DNA from: CAZQKE01 sp964593865
GTDB lineage: Bacteria > Chloroflexota > Anaerolineae > JAAYZQ01
Length of the DNA: 23,683 bases
Assembly: GCA_964593865.1 (NCBI GenBank)
Contig: CAZQKE010000121.1
Coordinates: forward strand, 1-23,683
Direction of reading: 5' to 3'
The notes under the pieces: model-generated
Told to the model about the DNA's origin: nothing
Database searches by the model: none
The model's input: only the letters and a program-made list of their open reading frames with translations
In this document: piece by piece, positions 10,234 to 18,198 of the stretch
Layout: every line of letters begins with the position of its first letter
Numbering within the stretch: the stretch's first letter is position 1
Position numbers and translations under genes: made by a program

Positions 10234-11070
10234 CTAATATTTGCGCACGATGGCCCGGTAAGCCGCCGGGACGCGGCACTGGATGAGTTGCGATTCTTCG
10301 CGGGTTTGGCGCACGGCGTCCAGGTCTATCTTGGCGACGATATATCCTTCTTCTTCCCCTTCCTCCAGGTGGGCGTATACCTCCCCTTGGGGGCCGATGA
10401 CCATGCTGTCGCCGATGAAGCGGTAGCTGTATTCTTCCCCCACGCGGTTGCTGGCCGCCACAAAGAGGGCGTTTTCTAGGGCGCGGGCATGAACGTAGGT
10501 GCGCCATTCAGACATGGGGATCGCTGCATCCTCGGCAGGGGGGTGGCCCCAGTTGGCGCAGACGCACAGCAGCTCCGCCCCGTCCAGCGTCAGACTGCGG
10601 GCCGTCTCCGGGAAGGCCAGATCCCAGCCCAGCAGCACTCCGATCTGCCCGAAGGTGGCTTCGAACACCGGCAGACGGAACCCGGCACGAAAGGCCAACC
10701 GCTCCTCGCCGGGTAGATGGAGCTTGCGGTATTCACCCAGCACCTCCCCGGTAGGGCCGAGGACGACGGCTGCGTTGTAGATGACGCTTTCTACCTTTTC
10801 CTTTGTCACCAGGCCAAAGACGATGTGGGTGCTGTAGTCGGCGGCCCGCTGGGCCAATAGGTTGACGGCGGGGCCGGGGACTCGCTCGGCAACGTCGGTG
10901 AAGCGCAGTCCCAGCTCATAGCCGGTCGTTGCCAATTCGGGGAACACGATCAGATCGGTTTTCTGCTCGTTGCAAATACGATCCACGAATTTGGCCATGG
11001 TGAGCAGGTTGTCTTCAACCTTGCCCAGGTGGGGGTTCATCTGCACGACGGCGATTGTGATCTCTTGCAT
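10234..11070 (-). CDS. Nitrilase-superfamily protein lacking the catalytic Cys
   Basis: A 278-residue carbon-nitrogen hydrolase-fold protein. The Glu is in FPELATTGY (E45) and the Lys in YRKLHLPGEE (K116). The family block that normally reads G-V-x-I-C-[WY]-D-x-x-FPE is here IGVLLGWDLAFPE, with Gly148 in the place of the nucleophilic Cys. The codon is GGC at 10629-10627, one base from TGC. The rest (NWG, ARALENALFVAASNRVG, DSMVIGPQGE) is well conserved, so the fold is intact. The protein may be a pseudoenzyme, or the base may be a sequencing or assembly error. The start at 11070 has AGGAG eight bases upstream and fits the family (ITIAVVQMNP). A near-consensus promoter lies upstream. The substrate class, if active, is unclear (amidase or N-carbamoyl hydrolase type). 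Confidence 0.88.
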   Translation of the reverse strand: MQEITIAVVQMNPHLGKVEDNLLTMAKFVDRICNEQKTDLIVFPELATTGYELGLRFTDVAERVPGPAVNLLAQRAADYSTHIVFGLVTKEKVESVIYNAAVVLGPTGEVLGEYRKLHLPGEERLAFRAGFRLPVFEATFGQIGVLLGWDLAFPETARSLTLDGAELLCVCANWGHPPAEDAAIPMSEWRTYVHARALENALFVAASNRVGEEYSYRFIGDSMVIGPQGEVYAHLEEGEEEGYIVAKIDLDAVRQTREESQLIQCRVPAAYRAIVRKY

Positions 11071-11103
11071 TGGTTCATCTCCTGAAAAGTTGGTGGCGGC
11101 GGC

Positions 11104-11132
11104 AGTATACCCTGAAACAGGAGGTCTGTCAA
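11104..11132 (-). promoter_or_regulatory. Near-consensus promoter of the nitrilase-family gene
   Basis: On the minus strand, TTGACA (11132-11127), a 17-base spacer and TATACT (11109-11104) lie 34 bases upstream of the start codon. The -35 is a perfect match and the -10 has five of six bases, so strong constitutive expression is expected. Confidence 0.8.
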
Positions 11133-11280
11133 CTACTCCGTCGGGAGTTTGTGGGCCGGGCGCACTTCCGGGGTTGCCGCTGCCGAGGTCGTGTTCGTCG
11201 GGGGTGGTTGGTCCCACGGTCTGTGCTCTCGGCGTCCCGGACCGGCGGTGAAGGCGATGAATGCATCGGCCCCGGAGAGT

Positions 11281-11309
11281 TTGCGTTCCCCGTCTTCTTG
11301 AGGTAAGAT
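11281..11309 (+). promoter_or_regulatory. Possible promoter of the grx-plsX operon
   Basis: TTGCGT (11281-11286), 17 bases, then TAAGAT (11304-11309) is an acceptable but weak promoter about 30 bases before the glutaredoxin start. An overlapping TATAAC (11309-11314) is an alternative -10. The rest of the 270-bp divergent gap contains no gene. Confidence 0.4.
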
Positions 11310-11340
11310 ATAACCGTCAAACCCGGAGTATGGAGGCGAA

Positions 11341-11592
11341 ATGACGAAATCGTATCCCCAAATTACCGTGTATGTCCGTCCCTGGTGCGGTAGCGTGATG
11401 CGGACCAAACGTTGGCTGGACAGCCGGAACATCCCCTACACCGAGATTGACATCAGCAAGGACCCGGAGGCAGCCCGCTTGGTGGAGGAGTTGAACGGGG
11501 GTTATCGGTCGGTTCCCACCATCCTGGTAGATGGCCGTCATGTGGCTACCGAGCCGTCCACTGCCGAGTTGGAGCGGTTGTTCGGTGGGTAG
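11341..11592 (+). CDS. Monothiol glutaredoxin/mycoredoxin-like protein
   Basis: An 83-residue thioredoxin-fold protein of the mycoredoxin/glutaredoxin type. It has the first strand ITVYVRPWC, the cis-Pro loop SVPTILVDG (P59), and WLDSRNIPYTEIDISKDPEAARLVEELNGG, all characteristic of small bacterial glutaredoxins. The usual active site WC-G-D-C or WC-P-Y-C is WCGSVM here: the first Cys (C16) is present and the second is replaced by Val19. A one-Cys protein can still reduce mixed disulphides or act in Fe-S handling, but not by the two-Cys mechanism. It is the first gene of the plus-strand run leading to plsX, 52 bp away. Confidence 0.85.
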   Translation: MTKSYPQITVYVRPWCGSVMRTKRWLDSRNIPYTEIDISKDPEAARLVEELNGGYRSVPTILVDGRHVATEPSTAELERLFGG

Positions 11593-11644
11593 GTAGCGGC
11601 TGCGGAGCACGGCTTTTCATTGCAAAGGCGCAAAGGAGGTCAAG

Positions 11645-12646
11645 ATGAGGATCGCTGTAGATGCTATGGGCGGGGACCACGCCCCGGCGGTGGTCGTCGA
11701 AGGGGCGGTTCGGGCTGCCCGCGATTTCGGTGTGGAGATCATCCTGGTCGGGCGCCGTGATGCCGTCCGGGCGGAGTTGGATAAGCACGATGTTGCCGGT
11801 TTGTCTTTGACGTTGCATCATGCCGATCAGGTGATTGAGATGGATGAGCACCCGGCAGCGGCGGTCAAGGCCAAGAAGGATTCCTCCATGGTCGTCGGCA
11901 TGGAGTTGCTCAAGCGGCATGAGGCCGATGCCTTTTTCACGGCGGGGAATTCGGGCGGTGCGTTGGCGGCGGCCCTTTTCCGCTTGGGGCGGCTGCGGGG
12001 TATCAAGCGGCCTGCCCTTTCCACCATCTTTCCCAGTGAAACTCCCCAGGGTTACTGCCTGTTGCTGGATATTGGGGCCAACACCGATTGCCGACCGGAA
12101 TGGTTGCTCCAGTTTGCCATCATGGGTACGGCCTACGCCGAGAAGGTGTTGGGCATTGCCGATCCTCGCGTCGCCATCGTCTCCAACGGTGAAGAGGAGG
12201 GCAAGGGCAACAACCTGGTCAAGGAAACGGTCCCTCTCCTCAAAAATAGCGGTTTGAATTTCGTGGGCAACGCGGAAGGCAAAGACATCCCTTGGGGGAT
12301 CGCCGATGTCATCGTCACCGATGGGTTCATCGGCAACGTCATCCTCAAGACGGCGGAGGGGGTTTCCTCCTTGCTGATGGACATCCTCAAAAGGGAGATC
12401 ACCGGTCGCAGCATAGCCAAGATGGGGGCTTTGTTGGCCAAGCCTGCCTTTGATGCGGTCAAGGCCCGCTTGGACTATCGGGAATACGGCGGTGCTCCCC
12501 TGTTGGGTGTGGATGGCTCTGTGATCGTGGGGCATGGCCGCTCCGATGCTTGGGCCGTCCGCAACGGCATCCGTGTTGCCGTTCAGACCGTTGAGAACAA
12601 CGTGCTGGCAGCCATTGAGCAGGGTTTGGCCCGTTATGGGGCGTGA
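11645..12646 (+). CDS. plsX: Phosphate acyltransferase PlsX
   Basis: A 333-residue PlsX, which makes acyl-phosphate from acyl-ACP for phospholipid synthesis at the membrane surface. It opens MRIAVDAMGGDHAP, the family hallmark, and has AAAVKAKKDSSMVVGMELLK, FFTAGNSGGALAAALF, LLDIGANTDCRPEWLLQFA, EEGKGN, VTDGFIGNVILKTAEG and GVDGSVIVGHGRSDAWAVRNGI in the expected order and at full length. AAAGGAGG is just upstream of the ATG. The downstream neighbour 13 bp away is a lipase-like hydrolase, so a lipid theme is possible. In many bacteria plsX is beside fabH/fabD; those genes are absent here. Confidence 0.97.
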   Translation: MRIAVDAMGGDHAPAVVVEGAVRAARDFGVEIILVGRRDAVRAELDKHDVAGLSLTLHHADQVIEMDEHPAAAVKAKKDSSMVVGMELLKRHEADAFFTAGNSGGALAAALFRLGRLRGIKRPALSTIFPSETPQGYCLLLDIGANTDCRPEWLLQFAIMGTAYAEKVLGIADPRVAIVSNGEEEGKGNNLVKETVPLLKNSGLNFVGNAEGKDIPWGIADVIVTDGFIGNVILKTAEGVSSLLMDILKREITGRSIAKMGALLAKPAFDAVKARLDYREYGGAPLLGVDGSVIVGHGRSDAWAVRNGIRVAVQTVENNVLAAIEQGLARYGA

Positions 12647-12659
12647 AAGGGGAAAACCG

Positions 12660-13493
12660 ATGGAACATGGCGAGGGAACCTTCCGCGCGACGGACGGTTT
12701 GGAACTCTATCGGCAATGGTGGCGGCCTGATGATGTCCCTCGTGCCGTTTTGGCCGTGGTCCACGGCTTTGGTGAGCACAGCGGTCGCTACGGCAACCTG
12801 GTGGATTGGTTCGTGCCCAAGGGCTTTGCCGTTCATGCTTTGGATCAGCGAGGGCATGGTCGCTCGCCGGGGCAGCGGGGGCACATTCCCGGTTTTGCCC
12901 AGGTGCGGGATGATGTACGTGCCTTTCTTGATGCGGTGCGTGGGGCGGAAGGGCAGGACCTACCCACCTTTTTGATCGGCCACAGCCAGGGTGGCCTGAC
13001 CGTTCTCAATTATGCCTTGCACGATCCGGAGGGGTTGGCAGGTGTTGTGGCCTCCGGCCCGCTCTTGAGTTCGCCGGGGGTGTCCCCTCTGCTGCTTCAA
13101 CTCTCCAAGCTGTTTTCCAAAATCTGGCCTACCATGAGCCTTAACGTCGGCCTGGATGCCACGGCCCTTTCCCACGACCGGGAGGTGGTCGAGGCTTACG
13201 TCGCCGATCCCCTGGTCCACGGCAAGGCATCGGCCCGGCTGGGCGTGGAGGTGATGGAGGCGGTGGAGTGGACTCAAGCCCACGCTGCCGACCTACGCTT
13301 GCCGTTGCTCATCGTCCACGGCGGGGCAGACCGGCTCTGCTCGCCGGAAGCCAGCCGTCGTTTCTTTGAAAATGTGACCTTTGCCGATAAAGAACGTATT
13401 GAGTACAAAGGATTCTACCACGAGGTGTTCAACGAAGTGGGCAAGGAAAAGGTCTTGTCCGATGTAGAAGCATGGCTGGAGCGGCATCTGTAA
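12660..13493 (+). CDS. Alpha/beta hydrolase, monoacylglycerol lipase type
   Basis: A 277-residue serine hydrolase of the Hydrolase_4 / lysophospholipase family. It has the oxyanion region VVHGFGEHSGRY (34-44), LDQRGHGRSPGQRGH, the nucleophile elbow GHSQGG (S109), Asp in HGGADRLCSPE (D224) and His in GFYHEVFNE (H254); the triad is complete. Members cleave monoacylglycerols or lysophospholipids. No signal peptide is visible, so it is probably cytoplasmic. The frame is open upstream into plsX, but ATG 12660 follows aaagggga and begins the conserved region, so it was preferred over 12636. Gaps to plsX and the next gene are 13 and 10 bp. Confidence 0.92.
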   Translation: MEHGEGTFRATDGLELYRQWWRPDDVPRAVLAVVHGFGEHSGRYGNLVDWFVPKGFAVHALDQRGHGRSPGQRGHIPGFAQVRDDVRAFLDAVRGAEGQDLPTFLIGHSQGGLTVLNYALHDPEGLAGVVASGPLLSSPGVSPLLLQLSKLFSKIWPTMSLNVGLDATALSHDREVVEAYVADPLVHGKASARLGVEVMEAVEWTQAHAADLRLPLLIVHGGADRLCSPEASRRFFENVTFADKERIEYKGFYHEVFNEVGKEKVLSDVEAWLERHL

Positions 13494-13503
13494 GGTGCTT
13501 GGT

Positions 13504-14436
13504 ATGAGAGACGGACTCCTGTTGGCGGTCCTGTTCGGCGGACTGTTGGTCCTTTCCTGCGCGACGGCCGGGGGAGGCAGCACGCCGACGGCGGCCGTTA
13601 CGCCGACCGCCTTGCCCACCCCCGATCCCTCTCCATCTCCGCCTTCCCCTCGGTCTCCCTCTGCCGTACCGGAGGCCACCGACGGGACGACTCCCGTCTA
13701 CGGCTATCGCGTGGTTCGTTCCTACCCCCACGACCCCAATGCCTTCACCCAGGGCCTGGTTTACACCGACGGAATCTTGTATGAGGGGACCGGCTATTGG
13801 GCGCAATCGTCGCTGCGCAAGGTGGACCTGGAGACGGGGGAGGTGTTGCAGATGGTCCCCTTGCCACCGCCCGGCACCTTTGGCGAAGGTATCACCGTTT
13901 GGCAGGACCGGATCATCCAGCTCAACTGGCAAGCCCCGGCGGTGGACCGACCCAATGTAGGTTTTGTCTATGACAAGATCGGTTTGACCCTGCTCTATAC
14001 CTTCACCTATCCCACGGAGGGTTGGGGCATTACGCACGACGGGGAGAGACTGATCATGAGCGACGGCTCGGCAACCCTGTACTTTTGGGACCCGGATGAC
14101 TTGAGCGAGATCGGGCGCGTCCAGGTCCACGATGCGGCAGGGCAGCCGGTGGCCCGTCTCAACGAATTGGAGTTTGTGGACGGCTTGGTCTATGCCAATG
14201 TTTGGCAGACCGACCGAATCGCCATCATTGAGCCGGACGGTGGCCTGGTCACGGCTTGGATTGACCTGACCGGCTTGCTGGATGATCCATCGGGTCATCC
14301 GGACGTGCTCAACGGGATCGCCTATGACGGTCAGGGGGATCGCTTGTTCGTCACGGGTAAATGGTGGCCCCGCCTGTACGAGATCACGCTGACCCGATCC
14401 GGCTACCTGCCCCTGATCGCCCATTCGGCCCCGTGA
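13504..14436 (+). CDS. Plant-type glutaminyl-peptide cyclotransferase, lipoprotein
   Basis: A 310-residue exported protein. The N-terminus is a lipoprotein signal (LLLAVLFGGLLVLSC, lipid Cys at C19), followed by a Thr/Pro/Ser-rich linker of about 40 residues. The rest is a five-bladed beta-propeller of the plant-type glutaminyl cyclase family (Glu_cyclase_2): YPHDPNAFTQGLVYTDGILYEGTGYWAQSSLRKVDLETGEVL, the following FGEGITVWQDRIIQLNW, TYPTEGWGITHDGERLIMSDGS, and LNELEFVDGLVYANVWQTDRIAII. Such enzymes cyclise N-terminal Gln to pyroglutamate on secreted proteins. The upstream GTG 13495 is possible, but aagg then spaces correctly to ATG 13504. The typical length and motifs make the assignment secure. 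Confidence 0.93.
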   Translation: MRDGLLLAVLFGGLLVLSCATAGGGSTPTAAVTPTALPTPDPSPSPPSPRSPSAVPEATDGTTPVYGYRVVRSYPHDPNAFTQGLVYTDGILYEGTGYWAQSSLRKVDLETGEVLQMVPLPPPGTFGEGITVWQDRIIQLNWQAPAVDRPNVGFVYDKIGLTLLYTFTYPTEGWGITHDGERLIMSDGSATLYFWDPDDLSEIGRVQVHDAAGQPVARLNELEFVDGLVYANVWQTDRIAIIEPDGGLVTAWIDLTGLLDDPSGHPDVLNGIAYDGQGDRLFVTGKWWPRLYEITLTRSGYLPLIAHSAP

Positions 14437-14450
14437 ACGCCGGAGGGGGC

Positions 14451-15182
14451 ATGACTCGGGTTATCTATCGGCCCACCATCAAGGAGCTGCCCAGCAGCGA
14501 GCGGCCTCGCGAGCGACTGTTGCGCCACGGGGCGAATGCCCTTTCCAGCGCGGAGCTTTTGGCCGTCGTTTTGCGCACCGGCGCCCGCCATGAGAACGTC
14601 GTCCGCCTGGCCCAGCGGTTGTTGGCTTCCTTTGGCGGCTTGGCCGGGTTGGCCCGTGCCAGCCCGGCGGAACTGATGGCCGAGAAAGGGCTGGGACCGG
14701 CCAAAGTGGCCCAGCTCAAAGCCGCCCTGGAATTGGGGCGGCGGCTTCTCGTCGAGTCGCCCCGGGAACGGCCCCGCGTTATCCTGCCCGATGACGCGGC
14801 GAACCTGGTGATGTCGGAGATGAGCCTGTTGGAGCAGGAACACCTGCGGGTGATGCTTTTGGACAGCAAAAACTATGTCTTGGCGACTCCAACCGTGGCC
14901 GTCGGTTCGCTGAACACCAACTTGGTCCGGGTGGGCGAGATCTTTCGCGAGGCGATCCGGGCCAATTGCGCTTCCCTCATCGTGTTGCACAATCACCCTT
15001 CGGGCGACCCGACGCCCAGTGCTGCCGATGTTGCCCTCACCCGCCGGATCGTGGAGGCGGGTAGACTCCTCGGCATTGAGGTCATTGATCATCTGATCAT
15101 CGGTCGTCGGCGTTTTGTCAGCCTCAAAGATAGTGGCCTGGGCTTTGAGCAGGAGTGGACGCCCGACATGGAGGTTCTATGA
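14451..15182 (+). CDS. radC: RadC family JAMM-domain protein
   Basis: A 243-residue RadC-like protein (MPN/JAB domain). The N-terminal part has IKELPSSERPRERLLRHGANALSSAELLAVVLRTG and a helix-hairpin-helix-like stretch (EKGLGPAKVAQLKAALELGRR). The C-terminal JAMM metal motif is LHNHPSGDPTPSAAD (H180, H182, D193), so the zinc ligands are present. The cellular role of RadC is unsettled; the old link to DNA repair is doubtful. GGAGGGGG is two bases from ATG 14451. The stop overlaps the gatB start (ATGA), so the two genes are co-translated. Confidence 0.95.
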   Translation: MTRVIYRPTIKELPSSERPRERLLRHGANALSSAELLAVVLRTGARHENVVRLAQRLLASFGGLAGLARASPAELMAEKGLGPAKVAQLKAALELGRRLLVESPRERPRVILPDDAANLVMSEMSLLEQEHLRVMLLDSKNYVLATPTVAVGSLNTNLVRVGEIFREAIRANCASLIVLHNHPSGDPTPSAADVALTRRIVEAGRLLGIEVIDHLIIGRRRFVSLKDSGLGFEQEWTPDMEVL

Positions 15183-16630
15183 GTGCGTACCAAGCTGTGA
15201 TCGGCATGGAGGTCCATGCGCAGTTGCAGACCCGTTCCAAGATGTTTTGTGGCTGTGATGCCAAAGCATTCGGTGCGGCACCCAACACCCACACCTGCCC
15301 CGTTTGTTTGGCGTTGCCGGGGGCATTGCCGGTTATCAACCGCCGGGCCGTGGAACAAGCGATTATGGTCGGTTTGGCCCTGCACTGCCGGATCGCCGAG
15401 ACCGCCGTGTTTTCCCGTAAAAACTATTTCTACCCAGATCTGCCCAAAGCCTATCAGATCAGCATGTATGATTTCCCCCTGTGTCGGCAGGGCTATGTGG
15501 AGATCGGAGGCGCGGATGGGCAGCGTCGGCGTATTCGCATCCGGCGGGTTCACCTGGAAGAAGACACGGCCAAGCTGATCCACGGGGGCGATCACAGCCT
15601 GGTGGATTTCAATCGGGCGGGATTGCCCCTCATTGAGATCGTCACCGAGCCGGACATCCGCACGCCGGAGGAGGCGCGGCAATATCTGATCAAACTGAGG
15701 GCCATTTTGCGTACCCTGGGTGTCTCCACGGCGGATATGGAAAAAGGGGCCATGCGTTGCGAAGCCAACGTCTCCCTGCGGCCCGTGGGGCGGGAAGAGA
15801 TGGGCGTCAAGGTGGAGGTCAAGAACCTAAACTCTTTCCGCTCGGTCAAGCAGGCGTTGGAGTATGAGATCGCCCGCCAACGCAGAGTCTTGGAGGCCGG
15901 CGGGCGGGTGCGCCAGGTGACGATGGGCTGGGATGAGCGGCATGGACGGACGGTAGAACAACGTAGCAAAGAGACCGCAGAGGATTATCGTTACTTTCCG
16001 GAACCGGACCTTCCGCCTTTACATATCTCGTCGGCGTGGGTAGAGGAGATTGCTGCGGCCTTGCCGGAGCTGCCGGAAGAACGGCAGGCCCGCTTTGTGC
16101 GTGATTACGGCCTTGCCCCTACCGATGCTGCCGTGCTGACCACCGAGCGGGAGGTGGCCGATTTTACGGAGGAGGCCATCAAAGCAGGACGGCGGCGGGG
16201 TATTGCCCCCAGGGTGATCGGCAACTGGGTGGTGGGTGATCTGTTCCGTTTGTTGCGGGCTGCCGGGGCCGACATTGAGGCCCAGCAGGTGACGCCGGAT
16301 GCCCTGGCCGAGCTGGTCGATTTGGTGGAACGGGGGATCATCACGGCCAACAGCGGGCGCAAGGTGCTGGAGGAGGTTTTTGCCCACGGTGGTTCGCCGG
16401 AAGAGATTGTGCGGGCAAGGGGGCTGGCCCAGATTTCGGATGCGGATGCCCTGGGCCGGATCGTTGCCGAAGTGGTCGCCGCTCACCCTGAGGAGGCCGA
16501 CCGCTATCGGGGCGGCAAGGAGAGCTTATTGCAGTGGTTTGTAGGTCAAGTGATGCGTGCCACGCGGGGAAAGGCCAATCCCCAGATCGTTAAATCGTTG
16601 CTGCGGGAGGAATTAGACCGTCGGCGGTAG
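15179..16630 (+). CDS. gatB: Aspartyl/glutamyl-tRNA amidotransferase subunit B
   Basis: A 483-residue GatB, the kinase/amidotransferase subunit of GatCAB that turns Glu-tRNA(Gln) or Asp-tRNA(Asn) into the amide form. It opens YQAVIGMEVHAQLQTRSKMFCGC, with the zinc-binding Cys pair and TCPVCLALPGALPVIN, then FSRKNYFYPDLPKAYQISMYD, LEEDTAKLIHG, DFNRAGLPLIEIVTEPD, MRCEANVSLRP and KVEVKNLNSFRSVKQALEYEI, and the C-terminal tRNA-binding tail domain (GRKVLEEVF, RYRGGKESLLQWFVGQVMRATRGKANP). All are intact. ATG 15179 has GGAGG five bases upstream, inside radC. gatA and gatC are not in this window, so the subunits are encoded apart. Confidence 0.97.
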   Translation: MSAYQAVIGMEVHAQLQTRSKMFCGCDAKAFGAAPNTHTCPVCLALPGALPVINRRAVEQAIMVGLALHCRIAETAVFSRKNYFYPDLPKAYQISMYDFPLCRQGYVEIGGADGQRRRIRIRRVHLEEDTAKLIHGGDHSLVDFNRAGLPLIEIVTEPDIRTPEEARQYLIKLRAILRTLGVSTADMEKGAMRCEANVSLRPVGREEMGVKVEVKNLNSFRSVKQALEYEIARQRRVLEAGGRVRQVTMGWDERHGRTVEQRSKETAEDYRYFPEPDLPPLHISSAWVEEIAAALPELPEERQARFVRDYGLAPTDAAVLTTEREVADFTEEAIKAGRRRGIAPRVIGNWVVGDLFRLLRAAGADIEAQQVTPDALAELVDLVERGIITANSGRKVLEEVFAHGGSPEEIVRARGLAQISDADALGRIVAEVVAAHPEEADRYRGGKESLLQWFVGQVMRATRGKANPQIVKSLLREELDRRR

Positions 16631-16690
16631 CGGAGCGGGATCGTGGGGGCATCGGTTCGGGGCGCGCAAGGCTTGTGGAGGTAGGGTTTG

Positions 16691-18142
16691 ATGTCCAGAC
16701 CGTTGGGTTGTCTTTCTACCGGCGGCCTGGTAGCCGCCTTGCTGACGCTGTTACTCATCGTTGGCGTGGTGCTGATCTGGGGTGGAACGATCTTTAGCCC
16801 TGGTCCCCTCAATGCCCAGGCAGGTGATGTTCCCTTGAAGGGGGTCTATTCCCACGCCGAGACGGGAGGGAATTGCGCCGCCTGTCATCCTGCGCCCTGG
16901 GAAGGGGCGAGCATGGACAATCGCTGCCTGGTTTGCCACGGCGCGGTCCGCGAGCAGCTGGGCGAACCGACCAGCCTGCATGGTGCGCTTCGGGCCGCAG
17001 ATGAAGCCCGGCCCTGCCGTGCTTGCCACCCGGAGCATCGGGGCGCGGAAGCCCCTCTGACCGTTGTTGATGCGTTTCCTGCCTTCCCCCACGAGGTGAC
17101 CGGTTATTCGCTGCAAGGCCACCGGCGGACGGCAGATGGCGATGCCTTTGACTGTGCCGATTGCCACGGCCCTGAAATGGCTCCCTTTGACCGGCAGAGC
17201 TGTCTAACCTGTCACCGCAATCTGGATGCGGCTTATGTACAATCCCATGTGGCGGATTTCGGAACCGATTGCTTGGCCTGCCATGATGGCCTGGATACCT
17301 ATGGCGCGTCTTTTGATCACAATCGGCTGGCTTTTCCCCTGCTGGGGGGACATGCTTCTCCGGCCTGCCGGGAGTGCCACCCGGCGGCCCGCACCATCAC
17401 CGATCTGAGGAACACGCCGCAAGATTGTTTTTCCTGCCACGGGGCCGATGATGCGCACAAAGGCGAGTTTGGCCGGGATTGCGCCGCCTGCCACAACACG
17501 GAGGATTGGACGCAGGCGGCCTTTGACCATGACCGGACCGCCTTTCCCCTGACGGGGCAGCACGTCACCGTGGCCTGTCGGCAGTGCCACGTGGGCGGCG
17601 TCTACGAGGGCACGCCGCAAGATTGTTTTTCCTGCCACGGGGCCGATGATGTGCACAAAGGCGAGTTTGGCCGGGATTGCGCCGCCTGCCACAACACGGA
17701 GGATTGGGCGCAGGTGGCCTTTGACCATGACCGGACCGCCTTTCCCCTGACGGGACAGCACGTCACCGTGGCCTGTCGGCGGTGCCACGTGGGCGGCGTC
17801 TATAAGGGCACGCCGCAGGTGTGTGTGGCCTGTCATGCCGATCCGGTTTACCATCGGGGGTTGTTTGGCACAGACTGCGCCGCCTGCCACAACACCACGG
17901 GCTGGCAACCGGCCCGTTTTGACCGGCTCCACACCTTCCCCATCAACCACGGTGAAAGCGGCTTTAGCCCTTGCCGGACCTGCCACCCCGCTACCCTCAC
18001 TGCGTATACTTGCTATAATTGTCATGAGCACAATCCCGCCGACGTTGAGAGTGAGCACCGTGAGGAGGGCATCACCGACTTTCAGAACTGTGTGGAATGC
18101 CATCCCACGGGTCGGGAAGAGGAGGGGGAAGATGACGATTAG
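16691..18142 (+). CDS. 18-haem cytochrome c, membrane-anchored
   Basis: A 483-residue multihaem protein with 18 CXXCH motifs (CAACH, CLVCH, CRACH, CADCH, CLTCH, CLACH, CRECH, CFSCH and so on). One hydrophobic N-terminal segment (about residues 12-35) looks like an uncleaved signal anchor. Many motifs pair with a preceding His in FDHDRTAFPL or GQHV, a pattern of bis-His ligation in cytochrome c3/c7-like proteins. Residues around 240-375 are a 66-residue, three-haem unit repeated twice almost unchanged. The tail is acidic (GREEEGEDDD). It probably conducts electrons at or outside the membrane; the partner is not encoded nearby. GGAGG lies nine bases before ATG 16691; an in-frame TTG is immediately upstream. 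The gap to gatB is 60 bp, so it may have its own control or close the operon. Confidence 0.9.
   Translation: MSRPLGCLSTGGLVAALLTLLLIVGVVLIWGGTIFSPGPLNAQAGDVPLKGVYSHAETGGNCAACHPAPWEGASMDNRCLVCHGAVREQLGEPTSLHGALRAADEARPCRACHPEHRGAEAPLTVVDAFPAFPHEVTGYSLQGHRRTADGDAFDCADCHGPEMAPFDRQSCLTCHRNLDAAYVQSHVADFGTDCLACHDGLDTYGASFDHNRLAFPLLGGHASPACRECHPAARTITDLRNTPQDCFSCHGADDAHKGEFGRDCAACHNTEDWTQAAFDHDRTAFPLTGQHVTVACRQCHVGGVYEGTPQDCFSCHGADDVHKGEFGRDCAACHNTEDWAQVAFDHDRTAFPLTGQHVTVACRRCHVGGVYKGTPQVCVACHADPVYHRGLFGTDCAACHNTTGWQPARFDRLHTFPINHGESGFSPCRTCHPATLTAYTCYNCHEHNPADVESEHREEGITDFQNCVECHPTGREEEGEDDD
17413..17808 (+). repeat. Two tandem 198-bp copies in the multihaem gene
   Basis: 17413-17610 and 17611-17808 are direct copies that differ at only about seven positions by eye. 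Each codes for 66 residues with three CXXCH motifs (CFSCH, CAACH and CRQCH or CRRCH). A third copy begins at 17809 and diverges quickly, and a more degenerate relative precedes the pair. This is a recent in-frame duplication that added haem sites. Confidence 0.9.
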
Positions 18143-18156
18143 CGGTTAAAAAATTA

Positions 18157-18197
18157 CCCGGCGCTGTGCTCCGAGGGGAAAATAGCACAACGCCGGG
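18157..18197 (+). terminator. Terminator hairpin 1 after the multihaem gene
   Basis: Arms cccggcgctgtgct (18157-18170) and agcacaacgccggg (18184-18197) form a 14-bp stem with one mismatch around a 13-base loop, 14 bases past the stop codon. It is followed directly by a second hairpin rather than a T-run. Confidence 0.7.
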
Positions 18198-18198
18198 C

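Noticed and set aside
16631..16690. tRNA or riboswitch in the gap before the cytochrome gene
   Set aside because: No cloverleaf or conserved element can be drawn in the 60-base gap.
17204..18103. Minus-strand open frame of 299 codons opposite the cytochrome
   Set aside because: Antisense shadow; its internal repeats mirror the 198-bp duplication, and the plus strand has 18 CXXCH motifs.
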